NCBI GenBank assembly: GCA_024281995.1
Contig: JAMWZW010000001.1
Span: forward strand, 848,527 to 912,526
DNA from: Nitrosomonas sp.
GTDB lineage: Bacteria; Pseudomonadota; Gammaproteobacteria; Burkholderiales; Nitrosomonadaceae
Length of the DNA: 64,000 nucleotides
Direction: 5' to 3'
Both the position numbers and the translations under genes were made by a program. Shown here one piece after another: positions 1-10,174 of this stretch (positions are counted from its first letter, which is position 1; every line of letters begins with the position of its first letter). Under the pieces are notes generated by a model. The model was given only the letters and a program-made list of their open reading frames with translations. It made no database searches and was not told the DNA's origin.

Positions 1-1
1 G

Positions 2-400
2 ACTCCACTCATTTTGCGTGAAGCGTTATTAGTAGCATTTTTTCTCGCTGGACTTGTGGTGCTGGGCGGTCAGCAGCAGTGGTGGTTGCAACCGCTATTG
101 ATGGATATGGATGATACGGCTGTATTTTTCGGAGCAGCCGCATTGACTGCGATTACCGACAATGCCGCATTGACTTATCTTGGTTCATTGGTCGAAGGTT
201 TAACCGAGGAGTTCAAGATAGCGCTGGTAGCCGGTGCAGTGACAGGTGGAGGCTTGACGGTGATTGCCAATGCGCCTAACCCTGCCGGTTTTGCTATTTT
301 GCGTGATAAGTTCGATGATCAAACCATCCACCCGCTTGGGTTATTGATTGCGGCATTGCCGCCGACATTTGTAGCAATTATCGCATTTCGAGTACTCTAA
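2..400 (+). CDS. Putative Na+/H+ antiporter, C-terminal part (partial)
   Basis: The reading frame is open to the first base, so this is the last 132 codons of a longer gene beginning outside the window; the TTG at 14 is probably internal. The protein is hydrophobic, with about three membrane segments, and carries ITDNAALTYLGS and ANAPNPAG, which I associate with the putative Na+/H+ antiporter family PF07399 (usually above 400 residues). In that family the protein would exchange cations across the inner membrane; transport here is inferred from family resemblance only. A hairpin follows the stop codon and would end the transcript. Confidence 0.7.
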   Translation, partial: TPLILREALLVAFFLAGLVVLGGQQQWWLQPLLMDMDDTAVFFGAAALTAITDNAALTYLGSLVEGLTEEFKIALVAGAVTGGGLTVIANAPNPAGFAILRDKFDDQTIHPLGLLIAALPPTFVAIIAFRVL

Positions 401-452
401 GATGTGAGAGCTTGTTTGTATTGATTGCATGAGATTTTTGCAATTGCAACAG

Positions 453-478
453 AACTGGATCACTTATCCAGTTTTGTT
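453..478 (+). terminator. Putative rho-independent terminator
   Basis: An 8-bp perfect stem (AACTGGAT / ATCCAGTT) with a 5-nt loop is followed by TTTGTT. It sits between the plus-strand antiporter gene and the convergent RND pump gene and could serve both strands. The U tract is short, so strength is uncertain. Confidence 0.55.
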
Positions 479-486
479 ATAAAACC

Positions 487-3400
487 TCAACTTTTCTCAG
501 CTGGAATTTGCGCGATTACTGGGGTTGATGATTGAGTCTCATCCGATATCTTTTTTACGGGTGGATCGTCGAACCAGCGATAGAGCATAGGCATGACCAC
601 CATTGTCATCATCGTTGCCGTTGTTAAACCGCAAATTACTACGATTGCAAGAGGTTTCTGAACTTCTGAACCTAATCCTGTAGCAGCTAGGAATGGTGCC
701 AATCCGAGTACTGTAGTGGCGGCGGTCATCATCACCGGACGGAAACGTTGCTCACATGCTTTTCTGACAGATTCTTCAACACTGAAGCCTTTTTCACGCA
801 ATTCACGGACAAAGGAAATGAGTACTACACCGTTAAGGATAGAGGTGCCCCATACCGCAATAAAGCCTACCGATGCAGGTACCGATAGATATTGACCCGA
901 AACAAAAAGCCCGACAACTCCGCCGACCGAGGCAAAGGGTAGTACCAGATAAATAAGCCCTGCCAGCTTTACAGAATTAAACAGCATGAATAACAGGAAG
1001 AAAATGGCTGCCAATGTGATCGGAACAATTATGGAAAGAGTTGCCATCGCACGTTGCATATTTTCAAATTGTCCGCCCCAGACGAAGTAATAACCAGTAG
1101 GGAGTTTGATTTCTTTTGCGGTACGCTGCTGCAGTTCTTCTACAAATCCTCCCATGTCACGTCCATGTACGTTGGCACCGATAACCACCCGGCGTCTGGC
1201 AAATTCGCGTGAGATAATTGCCGGACCATCAACAACCTGTATATCTGCCACAGCACTCAGCGGTACCAATATACCGCCTTGTGCCATACCATTTTGTACT
1301 GTTGTATTGACAGGCCTCAACAAAAGATCTTTGATTGCTTCCACATCATGGCGGAATTCTTCTGGAAATCTTAGCAGTAACGTAAAGCGCCGTTCACCTT
1401 CGAAAACTTGGGTAACGGCCTTACCGCCAATTGCCGTGGAGATCAATTCATTAACATCGGACACATTGATGCCATGGCGGGCAATCGCTCTACGATCAAT
1501 ATTGATCGTCAATTCTTGTTGGCCCGACAAGCGTTCAATGCGGATATCCCTGGCACCAGGGGTAGATTTGACAATGCGTGCTACTTGCTCCGAAAGTATG
1601 CGCAATTGTTCCAGATCGTCACCAAAAATTTTGATTGCTACCTGCGAGCGTACGCCGGTTACCATTTCATCTACACGCTGCGCAATAGGTTGCGACAGAA
1701 CGATATTGACACCGGGTAACACGGCTAATGCTTTGCGGATGTCTTCTTCAATGTCGGCTTGTGTACGGCCTGATCCTTCCAAATCGAGATCCGCAATTGG
1801 ATCTGACTCATTCTGCGATGCTGGATCAGCAGGTGTATCACCACGGCCTAATTTAGATACAACATGTTTTACACCTGGTACGGCGGCGATCAGCTTCATC
1901 GCTTCAGTTTCCAATTTAATAGCTTCATCCAGAGAAATAGATGGGGCACGAATAATTACCGGTGTAACTGCACCTTCCTTCATGATGGGGATGAACGATT
2001 TACCCAGGAAAGGGAACAGTGCAAATGCAAACATCAGCAAGCTTATTGCGATGACCATGGTTTTCTTTTGGTTGCTCATGGCCAGATTAAAGACACGCAA
2101 GTAACCACCTTTTAGTACAGCCACGATTTTCGTATCTTGATCACTGCCACCTTGTAGAAGATAATCGCTTAATACAGGCGATAACAATATTGAAACAAAA
2201 AGTGCAACCAGTAGTGAGATGGCAATCGTCACAGCCAATGGACTGAAGGTTTTTCCTTCCATACCTTCGAGAGTCATCAGCGGCAGGAATACTAGGATGG
2301 TAACGAATACGCCAAAAATAACTGGCGTACCGACTTCAGCCACAGCATTGACAATAACATTAAACTTGGATTGTTCTGTATCTTTTGTCTGGCCCAAACG
2401 CTGATAAATGTTTTCAACTACCACTACAGTTGGATCGACCATCATACCCAATGCGATGGTCAACCCACCTAAAGACATTAAATTAGCAGGCATGTCGTAG
2501 TAATTCATGATCATGAAAGTTACCAGCGGCGTAATAATTAAGGTAAAACAAACGACAATGCTGGTACGAACGGTACCTAGAAAAATCGATAGCACCACGA
2601 TAACCAGAATCAGGGACTCCATTAACGTGCTTTGTACTGTAGATAATGCGCCATCGACCAAATCCGTACGATCATAGAAGGGGACGATCTGCAGGCCATT
2701 CGGTAGCATGCCTCGCTCATTGATTTCAGCTACTCTTTCTTTGATCCGCGTGACAATTTCTTTGGCATTGCCACCGCGCAGCATCATGACGATGCCGGCG
2801 ACTGATTCGCTATAGCCGTTCTTTATACTTGCGCCCTGACGAACTTCTCCCCCAAACTTTACCTCAGCGATGTCACGTACATAAATTGGCACACCATTCA
2901 TTTCTCTCAAAACGATATTGCGAATGTCATCCAAGGTAGCGATTAATCCTACCCCACGGATTAGGTATTGCTCATAATGCAGTGCCAGAATATTACCGCT
3001 GGCGTTGGCATTATTAATGGCCAATGCGCGATCCACATCTGTTAGTGTGAGATCGTAGTGCCGCAGCTTATTGGGATCAGCGTAAACTTGATACTCTTTG
3101 ACATGTCCGCCAATCGAATTGACTTCCGCCACACCACGGATTGAACGTAACAGTGGGCGTACAACCCAGTCTTGAATGGTACGCCGTTCGGTTAATTCTT
3201 CGACCGTTAATGGGCGTTTGCCATCATCCGGGTGCTCGATAGTATATTGATAAACTTCGCCCAGACCGGTTGAAACGGGGCCTAGTACCGGTGTAATACC
3301 TGGTATCAGGCGAGGTGTTACGTCAATAATTCGCTCCATGACCAATTGGCGGGCAAAAAATACATCGGTTTGATCGGTGAATACTAACGTGATCAGCGAT

Positions 3401-3666
3401 AATCCGCTTTTATTCATGGAACGCATTTCAACTAATCCCGGTAAACCGGTCATGGCAATTTCTACCGGTACCGTAACCAATCGTTCCATTTCTTCGGGAC
3501 TGCGGCCAATGGCTACTGTAGCTACTTGAACTTGGATGTTGGTAACATCCGGAAATGCATCGACCGATAGATTTTTTGCAGCAAATCCACCGGCAACACA
3601 CAGCATCAATCCGATTACCAATACCAGTAGACGCTGGTTTAACATCGCACGTACGATTGCAGCCAT
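487..3666 (-). CDS. Heavy-metal efflux RND pump, CzcA/CusA family
   Basis: This 1059-residue inner-membrane proton-driven pump exports metal ions as the engine of a tripartite envelope-spanning complex. Length and layout fit the HME-RND family: a first membrane helix near residue 15, a large periplasmic loop, then two clusters of transmembrane helices. The helix-4 signature reads GMMVDPTVVVVEN with Asp near 408, corresponding to the proton-relay region of CzcA; the Pro after Asp differs from the DFG..VDGA form of classical CzcA, so the metal cannot be assigned. It is the last gene of a three-gene minus-strand operon, 5 bp after the adaptor gene. Confidence 0.93.
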   Translation of the reverse strand: MAAIVRAMLNQRLLVLVIGLMLCVAGGFAAKNLSVDAFPDVTNIQVQVATVAIGRSPEEMERLVTVPVEIAMTGLPGLVEMRSMNKSGLSLITLVFTDQTDVFFARQLVMERIIDVTPRLIPGITPVLGPVSTGLGEVYQYTIEHPDDGKRPLTVEELTERRTIQDWVVRPLLRSIRGVAEVNSIGGHVKEYQVYADPNKLRHYDLTLTDVDRALAINNANASGNILALHYEQYLIRGVGLIATLDDIRNIVLREMNGVPIYVRDIAEVKFGGEVRQGASIKNGYSESVAGIVMMLRGGNAKEIVTRIKERVAEINERGMLPNGLQIVPFYDRTDLVDGALSTVQSTLMESLILVIVVLSIFLGTVRTSIVVCFTLIITPLVTFMIMNYYDMPANLMSLGGLTIALGMMVDPTVVVVENIYQRLGQTKDTEQSKFNVIVNAVAEVGTPVIFGVFVTILVFLPLMTLEGMEGKTFSPLAVTIAISLLVALFVSILLSPVLSDYLLQGGSDQDTKIVAVLKGGYLRVFNLAMSNQKKTMVIAISLLMFAFALFPFLGKSFIPIMKEGAVTPVIIRAPSISLDEAIKLETEAMKLIAAVPGVKHVVSKLGRGDTPADPASQNESDPIADLDLEGSGRTQADIEEDIRKALAVLPGVNIVLSQPIAQRVDEMVTGVRSQVAIKIFGDDLEQLRILSEQVARIVKSTPGARDIRIERLSGQQELTINIDRRAIARHGINVSDVNELISTAIGGKAVTQVFEGERRFTLLLRFPEEFRHDVEAIKDLLLRPVNTTVQNGMAQGGILVPLSAVADIQVVDGPAIISREFARRRVVIGANVHGRDMGGFVEELQQRTAKEIKLPTGYYFVWGGQFENMQRAMATLSIIVPITLAAIFFLLFMLFNSVKLAGLIYLVLPFASVGGVVGLFVSGQYLSVPASVGFIAVWGTSILNGVVLISFVRELREKGFSVEESVRKACEQRFRPVMMTAATTVLGLAPFLAATGLGSEVQKPLAIVVICGLTTATMMTMVVMPMLYRWFDDPPVKKISDETQSSTPVIAQIPAEKS

Positions 3667-3671
3667 AAGGA

Positions 3672-4844
3672 TTACTCCAATTCAGCCAGCTTGCGCTCGC
3701 TATCTAAATGAAAAGCTCCTTCTAATACAATCCGCTGATCAATTGTCAGTCCGCTCAGTACAGGCCGATAATTGGCAACTTCGGGACCCAATTCAACCAG
3801 TACGCGTTGAAAAAGGTTGTCGCTAACTTGGATAAAAACATAATCCTGGTTTAATTCACGCACAACAGCGGCTTCCGGAACGACCAGGATTTTTTGCTGC
3901 GTATCGGTAATGTGCATATTGGCGAGCATGTCCGGTTTCAATTTACGCTCAGGGTTTTCTACCAGAACACGAGTCATTACTGTCCGGGTCAATCGATTGA
4001 CGGTATCGGATACAAAAATGATCACCCCATCAAAGTCGGTGCCGCTAATTGCCGGTACATTGATTTCCACATGCTGTTCCAAGCGGACATCGCGTGCAAT
4101 CTGTTCCGGTACATCGCCAACTACCCAGACATAAGATAGATCAGCAACTTGAAAAAGCGGATCAGAGGGTTGAACTACCTGACCAATAATAATATTACGT
4201 GCAATCACATAACCTTCGCGAGTAGCTCTAATATCCAGCCAAGGTAGAATTTTTCCCTTTTTGTTTAATTCTTTCATTTCATTATCACCCATACCGAATA
4301 ATCTTAGCTGATCCGCAGCGGCTCCTAATTCAGCTTTTGCAATTTCCAGTTCGGATTGCCGCCGTTCCACTTCAGCAACGGGTATCGCGTCGGCAGCCAA
4401 GAGGTGGCGTGCACGGTCCGCAGCTTTCTGTGTTACGACGACACGTGACAACGCTCGTAAGTAGGCCAGTTGAGAGTTTGTTAAATCCGGACTGGTAATA
4501 CGCGCAAGGGGTTGGCCTGGCTTAACATAATCACCCAAAATGACAAACATATCGATGATACGTCCTGTGACGTAAGAACCAATTTGCGCGGTTCTTTCTT
4601 CATCTATCTGTACCCGGCTCGGTACGAGTATTTTATCTGCAAGATCAATTAACGACGGCTGCCCGATTTTTAATCGACTGGCCAGCTCTGGTCGCACAGT
4701 AATGCTATTGATATCCCTTTCTTCCTCAGCATCGTGCTGAACTGTTGCTTTCTCGGGGTCTTGAGCTGATTCATTTTTATCGCATCCTGTCAGTAATAAA
4801 ATAGAAATAGCAATACAGTTGATAAAAAAAAGTTGAAATTTCAT
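3672..4844 (-). CDS. RND efflux periplasmic adaptor lipoprotein, CzcB/CusB family
   Basis: This 390-residue adaptor would link the RND pump to the outer-membrane channel. It starts with a lipoprotein signal ending LLLTGC, Cys21 being the predicted lipidated residue, so it is probably tethered to the inner membrane. The order fits membrane-fusion proteins: a barrel-sandwich half around 80-110 (GRIIDMFVILGDYVKPGQPL), an alpha-helical hairpin around 115-175, then beta-barrel and membrane-proximal parts. No His-rich N-terminal extension is seen. Its start overlaps the stop of the outer-membrane factor by 4 bp, indicating translational coupling. Confidence 0.92.
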   Translation of the reverse strand: MKFQLFFINCIAISILLLTGCDKNESAQDPEKATVQHDAEEERDINSITVRPELASRLKIGQPSLIDLADKILVPSRVQIDEERTAQIGSYVTGRIIDMFVILGDYVKPGQPLARITSPDLTNSQLAYLRALSRVVVTQKAADRARHLLAADAIPVAEVERRQSELEIAKAELGAAADQLRLFGMGDNEMKELNKKGKILPWLDIRATREGYVIARNIIIGQVVQPSDPLFQVADLSYVWVVGDVPEQIARDVRLEQHVEINVPAISGTDFDGVIIFVSDTVNRLTRTVMTRVLVENPERKLKPDMLANMHITDTQQKILVVPEAAVVRELNQDYVFIQVSDNLFQRVLVELGPEVANYRPVLSGLTIDQRIVLEGAFHLDSERKLAELE

Positions 4845-6259
4845 TCTGGAACTAACTCCTTGGGATAATGTGCGCGTAACCGGTCGATTTCAGCAGCTGC
4901 AGAGTGCAGATCAAAACGGGCAAGTAGAGCATCACCCAGAATTCCTCGTAAAATGCGTTGTGAATCCAAAAACTCAATCAAGCCGCGCTCACCAAACTTG
5001 TAAGCAGCTTCAGCAACTTTAACTGCATTTTCCGCTTCTTTGATCAAACCACCCTCGAACATGGCTACACGCTGCACAGCAATCTGATAAGCTTGCCATG
5101 CAGCCTCAAATAGTTGACTGATTTCATAGCGACGGTATTCAAGCGATTCCTTTACTCGCGCTGAATCAAAAATAGCAGTGTCGATTTCACCGCGGCGGCG
5201 GTACCAAATCGGAATTCTGACACTCAAACCAGCAGTATTGGATTGAAACTGTTGATCTTGGTAATTGGTATATAAGACATTGATAGATGGTAAAATAGAT
5301 GCACGTTCTTGGCTGATGCGCTTATTGGCGCGTTCCTGTTCGGCTTCCAGGCGGACCACATCCGGGTTGACAGTGGGCACTTGCTGGCGCAATACATCCA
5401 ATGGTGGTAGATCAACCGAATCTTTTAACGAACCTTTGATTTGAAAATTTGCCGGTAATGCACCGGCCGTGAGTTGCATCAAAAAAACCTTGGCGCGTTC
5501 GGCGTTTAATCGTGCTGCTTCCTTGCGGTTATCTGCACTTTGCAATTCCGTATCGGCACGAATCAACTCAAAACGAGCTACTTCCCCTCGTTCAACATTT
5601 GCTGCAATGCGCCGCCGTACGTCGCTGAGTAGGTCGTAAATACTTTGTTCCAAAGCAGCTTGCTCTTGCCGCAGCAATAGCTCATAAGCACGAACCCGCA
5701 GTTGTGCAGCTAAGTCGGCACTGACTTGATCTAGGCTAGCACGGCTGGCATCGACGATGGCTTCTGAAGCGCCAATCCGCGCACTACGCATGAAAGGATT
5801 TTCAATGGGTTGAATAACGGTTACCGAATGTTGGTGATTCGATGGACCTGTGAATCTTTCTGGAAGTTGTCTGTCCATTGGGCCCATCATAAACATCACC
5901 TCAGGATTGAGGTATGCCGAGGCAGCAACAACGCCACCCTTGGCCATGCCAACCTGTGAGCGAGCCGCAAGCACCAATCCATTGGCTTGTAAACCTAATC
6001 GTTGCACTTCTTCAATCGTATACGGCACTGCGGGTCCTTGCGATGTTATTGAAGCGGGCGGCATTCGCTTGGGTAATTCATGTTTGAATGGTGTTGTAGA
6101 TGGAGTCAATTCACGTGCAGGTGGTGATGAGAGTGCCGGTGGTTGTAATGCATCTGCTCCGATAGGAAGGGGAACGGATGGTTGCGCTGCTACGGTAGTC
6201 GCTGTGAATACTATGAATATGCTGAGTAATAATGAATATCGAAGTGGTAGTATTTGCAT
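4841..6259 (-). CDS. Outer-membrane efflux channel, TolC/CzcC family
   Basis: This 472-residue protein is the first gene of the efflux operon and should form the trimeric outer-membrane channel. It has an N-terminal signal peptide ending around VAA/QPS, a Pro-rich spacer to about residue 70, and two similar helical repeats with long coiled-coil segments, typical of the outer-membrane efflux protein family. The order outer-membrane factor, adaptor, pump is that of czcCBA. About 300 bp separates it from the divergent hydrolase gene; I recognised no specific regulator site or regulator gene beside it. Confidence 0.9.
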   Translation of the reverse strand: MQILPLRYSLLLSIFIVFTATTVAAQPSVPLPIGADALQPPALSSPPARELTPSTTPFKHELPKRMPPASITSQGPAVPYTIEEVQRLGLQANGLVLAARSQVGMAKGGVVAASAYLNPEVMFMMGPMDRQLPERFTGPSNHQHSVTVIQPIENPFMRSARIGASEAIVDASRASLDQVSADLAAQLRVRAYELLLRQEQAALEQSIYDLLSDVRRRIAANVERGEVARFELIRADTELQSADNRKEAARLNAERAKVFLMQLTAGALPANFQIKGSLKDSVDLPPLDVLRQQVPTVNPDVVRLEAEQERANKRISQERASILPSINVLYTNYQDQQFQSNTAGLSVRIPIWYRRRGEIDTAIFDSARVKESLEYRRYEISQLFEAAWQAYQIAVQRVAMFEGGLIKEAENAVKVAEAAYKFGERGLIEFLDSQRILRGILGDALLARFDLHSAAAEIDRLRAHYPKELVPE

Positions 6260-6555
6260 AGAGTTTTTCTTTTACGAAGAAGCCAAGTTCTTCACATCTT
6301 TTTTACAAAAATTGCTTGCCATCATATACGAATTTAGAGATTCGGCAATATTAATAACATGGATAATCAGGTTTCTATTGTTGTTTTTAGCAACAGTATT
6401 CATGATGTTTGAAATTGAACATCAGGCGTAGAATCTAATTGATGGAAGCTGAATGATTGCTGAACGATGACAGATATTGAGAGTAAAAGAGTCGTTTATA
6501 ATTGTCCTATAGCCCACAGCTTACAGGGATTAACAACCAAATAATAATTATCAGA

Positions 6556-7458
6556 ATGAATCAACGGCAAATCATTTTTGTTCCAGGAAAAAATCCCAAA
6601 CCTCCTGCAAATCAGCATCAAAAGCTATTATGGCGTACCTTGTTGGAGGGTGTGCGTCGTGCAGAACCTGAAATTGCTTCTGATCTGAGTCAATATGTTC
6701 AAAATTTTAGACTTATTGCGTGGAATTATATTTATTATCTCAATACCAAGGATATCAACAGTGAGCTTACGTGGGTTGATGTTTTGATCAATCAACATGG
6801 TCCCACTGAGCAAGATATCAACGAAGCTAATGCATGGCATCGCAAATTGGATCGAATGCTTTACACAATTGTTGATTATTTGCCTTGTTTGCTTTACTTC
6901 ACTCCCCAAGCGCTCCGTTTGACGGCGCAAGAGATTACACGCTATTTTCAGAATAGAAATAATATTGCTTGCGAAATACGTGAATTATTGAAGCAGGCGT
7001 TGCGTCCTATGCTAAAGAATAATGATAAGGTGCTATTGATTGGTCATAGTCTCGGTTCCGTAATCGCTTACGATACCTTATGGGAGCTTTCTCATCTTGA
7101 GCGCTTACCGGGTAAGGTCGATGTGTTTCTCACTCTTGGCAGTCCCTTGGGAATGAATTATGTACAACGCCGGCTAATGGGTAATCATTTGTCGGGAAAG
7201 CAGAAATATCCAACTAATATTCGGCATTGGGTAAATATTTCCTCGGTTGGTGATATGACTGCGCTAGATAGAATTTTCTCAGATGATTTTGCACCGATGC
7301 TATCCCTGGGAATCATCGATACTATCGAAGACCATTGTGACGGAATCTATAATTTTTACCGTAACGAGAAGGGATTGAATTGCCATCGTTCGTATGGCTA
7401 TCTGGTCAATCCTGCTTTGGGTAAAGTGGTTGCGGATTGGTGGCAGCAATCGGCATGA
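6556..7458 (+). CDS. Alpha/beta-hydrolase fold protein (esterase/lipase-like)
   Basis: The 300-residue protein has the nucleophile elbow GHSLGSV near residue 160 after the strand VLLIG, and a second strand VFLTLGSPLG, typical of lipase-class hydrolases that use Ser-His-Asp. An oxyanion-side motif IIFVPGKN lies at the very start. No signal peptide is visible, so a cytoplasmic location is likely. ATG 6556 was chosen; an upstream TTG at 6502 would add 18 residues before the first conserved strand. Its stop overlaps the next start (ATGA at 7455), which suggests coupled translation with the dihaem cytochrome. The substrate is unknown. Confidence 0.8.
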   Translation: MNQRQIIFVPGKNPKPPANQHQKLLWRTLLEGVRRAEPEIASDLSQYVQNFRLIAWNYIYYLNTKDINSELTWVDVLINQHGPTEQDINEANAWHRKLDRMLYTIVDYLPCLLYFTPQALRLTAQEITRYFQNRNNIACEIRELLKQALRPMLKNNDKVLLIGHSLGSVIAYDTLWELSHLERLPGKVDVFLTLGSPLGMNYVQRRLMGNHLSGKQKYPTNIRHWVNISSVGDMTALDRIFSDDFAPMLSLGIIDTIEDHCDGIYNFYRNEKGLNCHRSYGYLVNPALGKVVADWWQQSA

Positions 7459-9530
7459 ATTCCGATAATTCTGGTCATTTTTGGCATGGAATAAAACTAT
7501 GGGTGGGGTTTTTGTCGATTCTGGGCTGCGTATGGTTAGCACTTGGCATAACTTCTCAGTTATATGAATTTCGTGATGATGATCCTAATCGAGGAGCCAT
7601 TCTTGAAGCCATCGATAAATTCGGCGATCGCTATTCCCGCGTTGTGTACCTTGATCAAGGCTGGTTACCTTCGGATAGTCTGTGGTTCTACACGGTGACA
7701 CAAGGCTCTAATTTGTTGCCTTACAGCTTTTTTCTGGTGTTGGAACAGGCTGATTCAAATCAGTTGTTTCGGAATGATGAAAATATCGATCGCTATGGTT
7801 ATTTACCGCAGCGTCCTACGACCAGCAATCCGGATGGTCTGCCGGTTGGCATGGTTCGCGATGAATATCAAGGCAAGGCATACATGGGATTTACATGTGC
7901 AGCCTGCCATACGACACAGATCAATTATCAAGGTATCGGAATGCGTATCGACGGTGGTCCGGCAAATGCTGACATGGAAAATTTCATGATTGATTTGGCC
8001 GATGCTTTGCACGCAACGTTAGCAATTCCGGAAAAGTTGCAGCGCTTCATTACTCACGTACTGAAACAAGGTGACTATGACAGTGGCGATGCTGTTATTG
8101 CGGATTTGAAAAAATATGCTCAGCGGATTAACACTTATACCATCATTAATACCCCGCGAGATGTGAAACGTCCGCTCACGCGCTATGGCTATGCACGGTT
8201 AGATGCTTTTGGGCGCATTTATAACCGTGTACTGGAGCATATTATGAGCGCGCAGCAAATGCGGGAGTTGCTTACCGATATATTATCTGCGGATGAATTG
8301 GCCGATGTGATGGCAAATGTGGAACCCGTCTTAACTAGCAATAATCGCGATCATATCATTGAACGGATACAAACATACCTTAACGATAAGCAGCTCATCA
8401 AGTTACGAAATAAAATCTATAATCCGGCCGATGCTCCGGTAAGTTATCCATTTCTTTGGGATGTTCCCGTGCACGATTATGTGCAATGGAACGGTAGAGT
8501 TGGTAACAGTGAGTTGGGTCCCATGGGACGTAATGCAGGGCAGATGATTGGTGTATTTGGCACGCTAAATTGGCAGGAAAAAGCCGGTTTTACAGTATCT
8601 TCTGTTTTAGGTGGGCAGAATTTCAGCAGCAAGCATATTGATTTTCAATCGTCCATTGATATCCGTAACTTGCGCCGTGTGGAAGCACACTTGCGCAAAT
8701 TGACATCACCGCTTTGGCCCGAACATATTTTGCCTAAGATTGATACAACACGATTGTTTAATGGCGCAAAGCTTTATGCACGTTATTGTTCTGCGTGTCA
8801 CGAGCACATCAATCGAACAGATCCTGATCGCCGTGTGGTAGCTAAAATGATCGCTGTTCCATTAGTAGGTACAGATACTAAAATGGCCGTAAACAGTCTC
8901 GCATATACCGGTTATAGCGGTATTTTGCGCAATCAATATGTCAAAACCGGTGTAGGGAGTATCTTAATGCAACAACAGGCACCAGCTGTTGTTTTGTTGA
9001 CCGCTGCAACACGTAATGTGGTTACCACAACCGACCCCGATAAAGGGTTTGTGCGCCGATGGATAGAGCGCTCGCTTGACTTCGCGCGCACTTTTTTTGA
9101 TAATGAAGTTCAACCCTCTATCAAGCGCGGTTACTATGTCCCTGACACAACAGTTCAGCCCTTTGCATCAGTAATGGCCTATAAAGCCCGCCCACTCAAT
9201 GGCATTTGGGCTACAGCACCTTATCTGCATAATGGATCAGTGCCTACGCTGTATGATTTACTTTTGCCTAAAAAACGAGCGGATGATCTAGCGGAAGGCG
9301 AGTACCGGCCCGATGAATTCGTGGTGGGGTCGCGTGAATTTGATGCATACAGAGTGGGTTTTAAAACGGACGGTTATAATGGTTTTTTGTTCCGCACCCG
9401 TATTTGGGGTAATGATAATAGTGGCCATGAATACGCTTCCGGCCGAACGCCGCAACCGGATGGAACCCTACTTCCCGCATTGACAAAAGAGCAACGTCTG
9501 GATTTGCTTGAATATCTTAAAACACTATAA
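7455..9530 (+). CDS. Large dihaem c-type cytochrome, RoxA/RoxB- or peroxidase-like
   Basis: This 691-residue protein has an N-terminal hydrophobic segment (about 12-34) that would serve as signal or anchor, and two c-haem sites: CAACH near residue 147 and CSACH near 445. Size, haem spacing and the early QGSNLLPYSFFLVLEQ segment recall the RoxA-like branch of the cytochrome c peroxidase/MauG superfamily, whose studied members are extracellular dioxygenases cleaving polyisoprene. Peroxidase, oxygenase or electron transfer are all possible here. ATG 7455 overlaps the hydrolase stop; a GTG at 7437 is a less likely start. The pairing with a lipase-like gene is notable. Confidence 0.8.
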   Translation: MNSDNSGHFWHGIKLWVGFLSILGCVWLALGITSQLYEFRDDDPNRGAILEAIDKFGDRYSRVVYLDQGWLPSDSLWFYTVTQGSNLLPYSFFLVLEQADSNQLFRNDENIDRYGYLPQRPTTSNPDGLPVGMVRDEYQGKAYMGFTCAACHTTQINYQGIGMRIDGGPANADMENFMIDLADALHATLAIPEKLQRFITHVLKQGDYDSGDAVIADLKKYAQRINTYTIINTPRDVKRPLTRYGYARLDAFGRIYNRVLEHIMSAQQMRELLTDILSADELADVMANVEPVLTSNNRDHIIERIQTYLNDKQLIKLRNKIYNPADAPVSYPFLWDVPVHDYVQWNGRVGNSELGPMGRNAGQMIGVFGTLNWQEKAGFTVSSVLGGQNFSSKHIDFQSSIDIRNLRRVEAHLRKLTSPLWPEHILPKIDTTRLFNGAKLYARYCSACHEHINRTDPDRRVVAKMIAVPLVGTDTKMAVNSLAYTGYSGILRNQYVKTGVGSILMQQQAPAVVLLTAATRNVVTTTDPDKGFVRRWIERSLDFARTFFDNEVQPSIKRGYYVPDTTVQPFASVMAYKARPLNGIWATAPYLHNGSVPTLYDLLLPKKRADDLAEGEYRPDEFVVGSREFDAYRVGFKTDGYNGFLFRTRIWGNDNSGHEYASGRTPQPDGTLLPALTKEQRLDLLEYLKTL

Positions 9531-9531
9531 C

Positions 9532-9879
9532 TCATCTAGCTGTTTGCTTTTTTAGTTCCGGGGAATTGTCTTGTTTTGCAATAAATTGATTGATATAGAT
9601 TATCTTTCTGTCAGCGATTACTTTAAGGCGATTGTCGCTGGCAAAATTCATAATGAATTCATAAGCACTGCAATTGATAATTTGTAATGCCGTTTTTACT
9701 TTTACGCCGACTAATCCTTCATAAATGACAGGTTGCGCATATTCCGAATATACCCAGCGGCCTTTACTGTCAAAGCTAGCGAGTACTCCACTTAGTCGAT
9801 CCGCCCAATCGCTCGGACGAAAGGGGCGGCCGGCCGGTGTAACGCCCAGGATTAAATACGCTTCAGTTTTGATTTCCAT
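9532..9879 (-). CDS. DUF3579 family protein
   Basis: A 115-residue soluble protein whose N-terminal segment TEAYLILGVTPAGRPFRPSD and following DWADRLSG resemble the DUF3579 family, common in betaproteobacteria and without known function. The reading frame continues upstream to 9972, but the family begins at the MEIKTEAY methionine, so the start is placed at 9879; no strong ribosome-binding site supports either choice. It converges on the dihaem cytochrome gene, the two stop codons being almost adjacent. The Lys-rich C-terminal tail is probably disordered. Confidence 0.7.
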   Translation of the reverse strand: MEIKTEAYLILGVTPAGRPFRPSDWADRLSGVLASFDSKGRWVYSEYAQPVIYEGLVGVKVKTALQIINCSAYEFIMNFASDNRLKVIADRKIIYINQFIAKQDNSPELKKQTAR

Positions 9880-10174
9880 AATGTTCAAATAATGTGAAAA
9901 AGAGCTTTTGCAAAAGCAATAAAGTAAGCCACGCCAATTTTTTTGAATCGCTTGCCTGAGTTGTTCTGTCATTTGTAACGAGATACTGCTGGGAATACAT
10001 TGTGAATATTATCTTTCCTTATAAATCAAGATGCTTATATCGGAAGTAATTGAGAAAAGTAGAGAGCGCTATAAGAAGTTGTCGGGTTGGCAAGTGAATT
10101 AATTGCTGTGCACGGCATCTTATGGAAGACAGTTGAGTAGGTGACAAGTAGTTTATTGAAAAAGGTAGGCAAAA

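Noticed and set aside
1106-2104. Long plus-strand frame of 332 codons inside the RND pump gene
   Set aside because: It is antisense to a strongly conserved pump, is Ser/Arg/Thr-rich, lacks domains and has no ribosome-binding site; it is a shadow frame.
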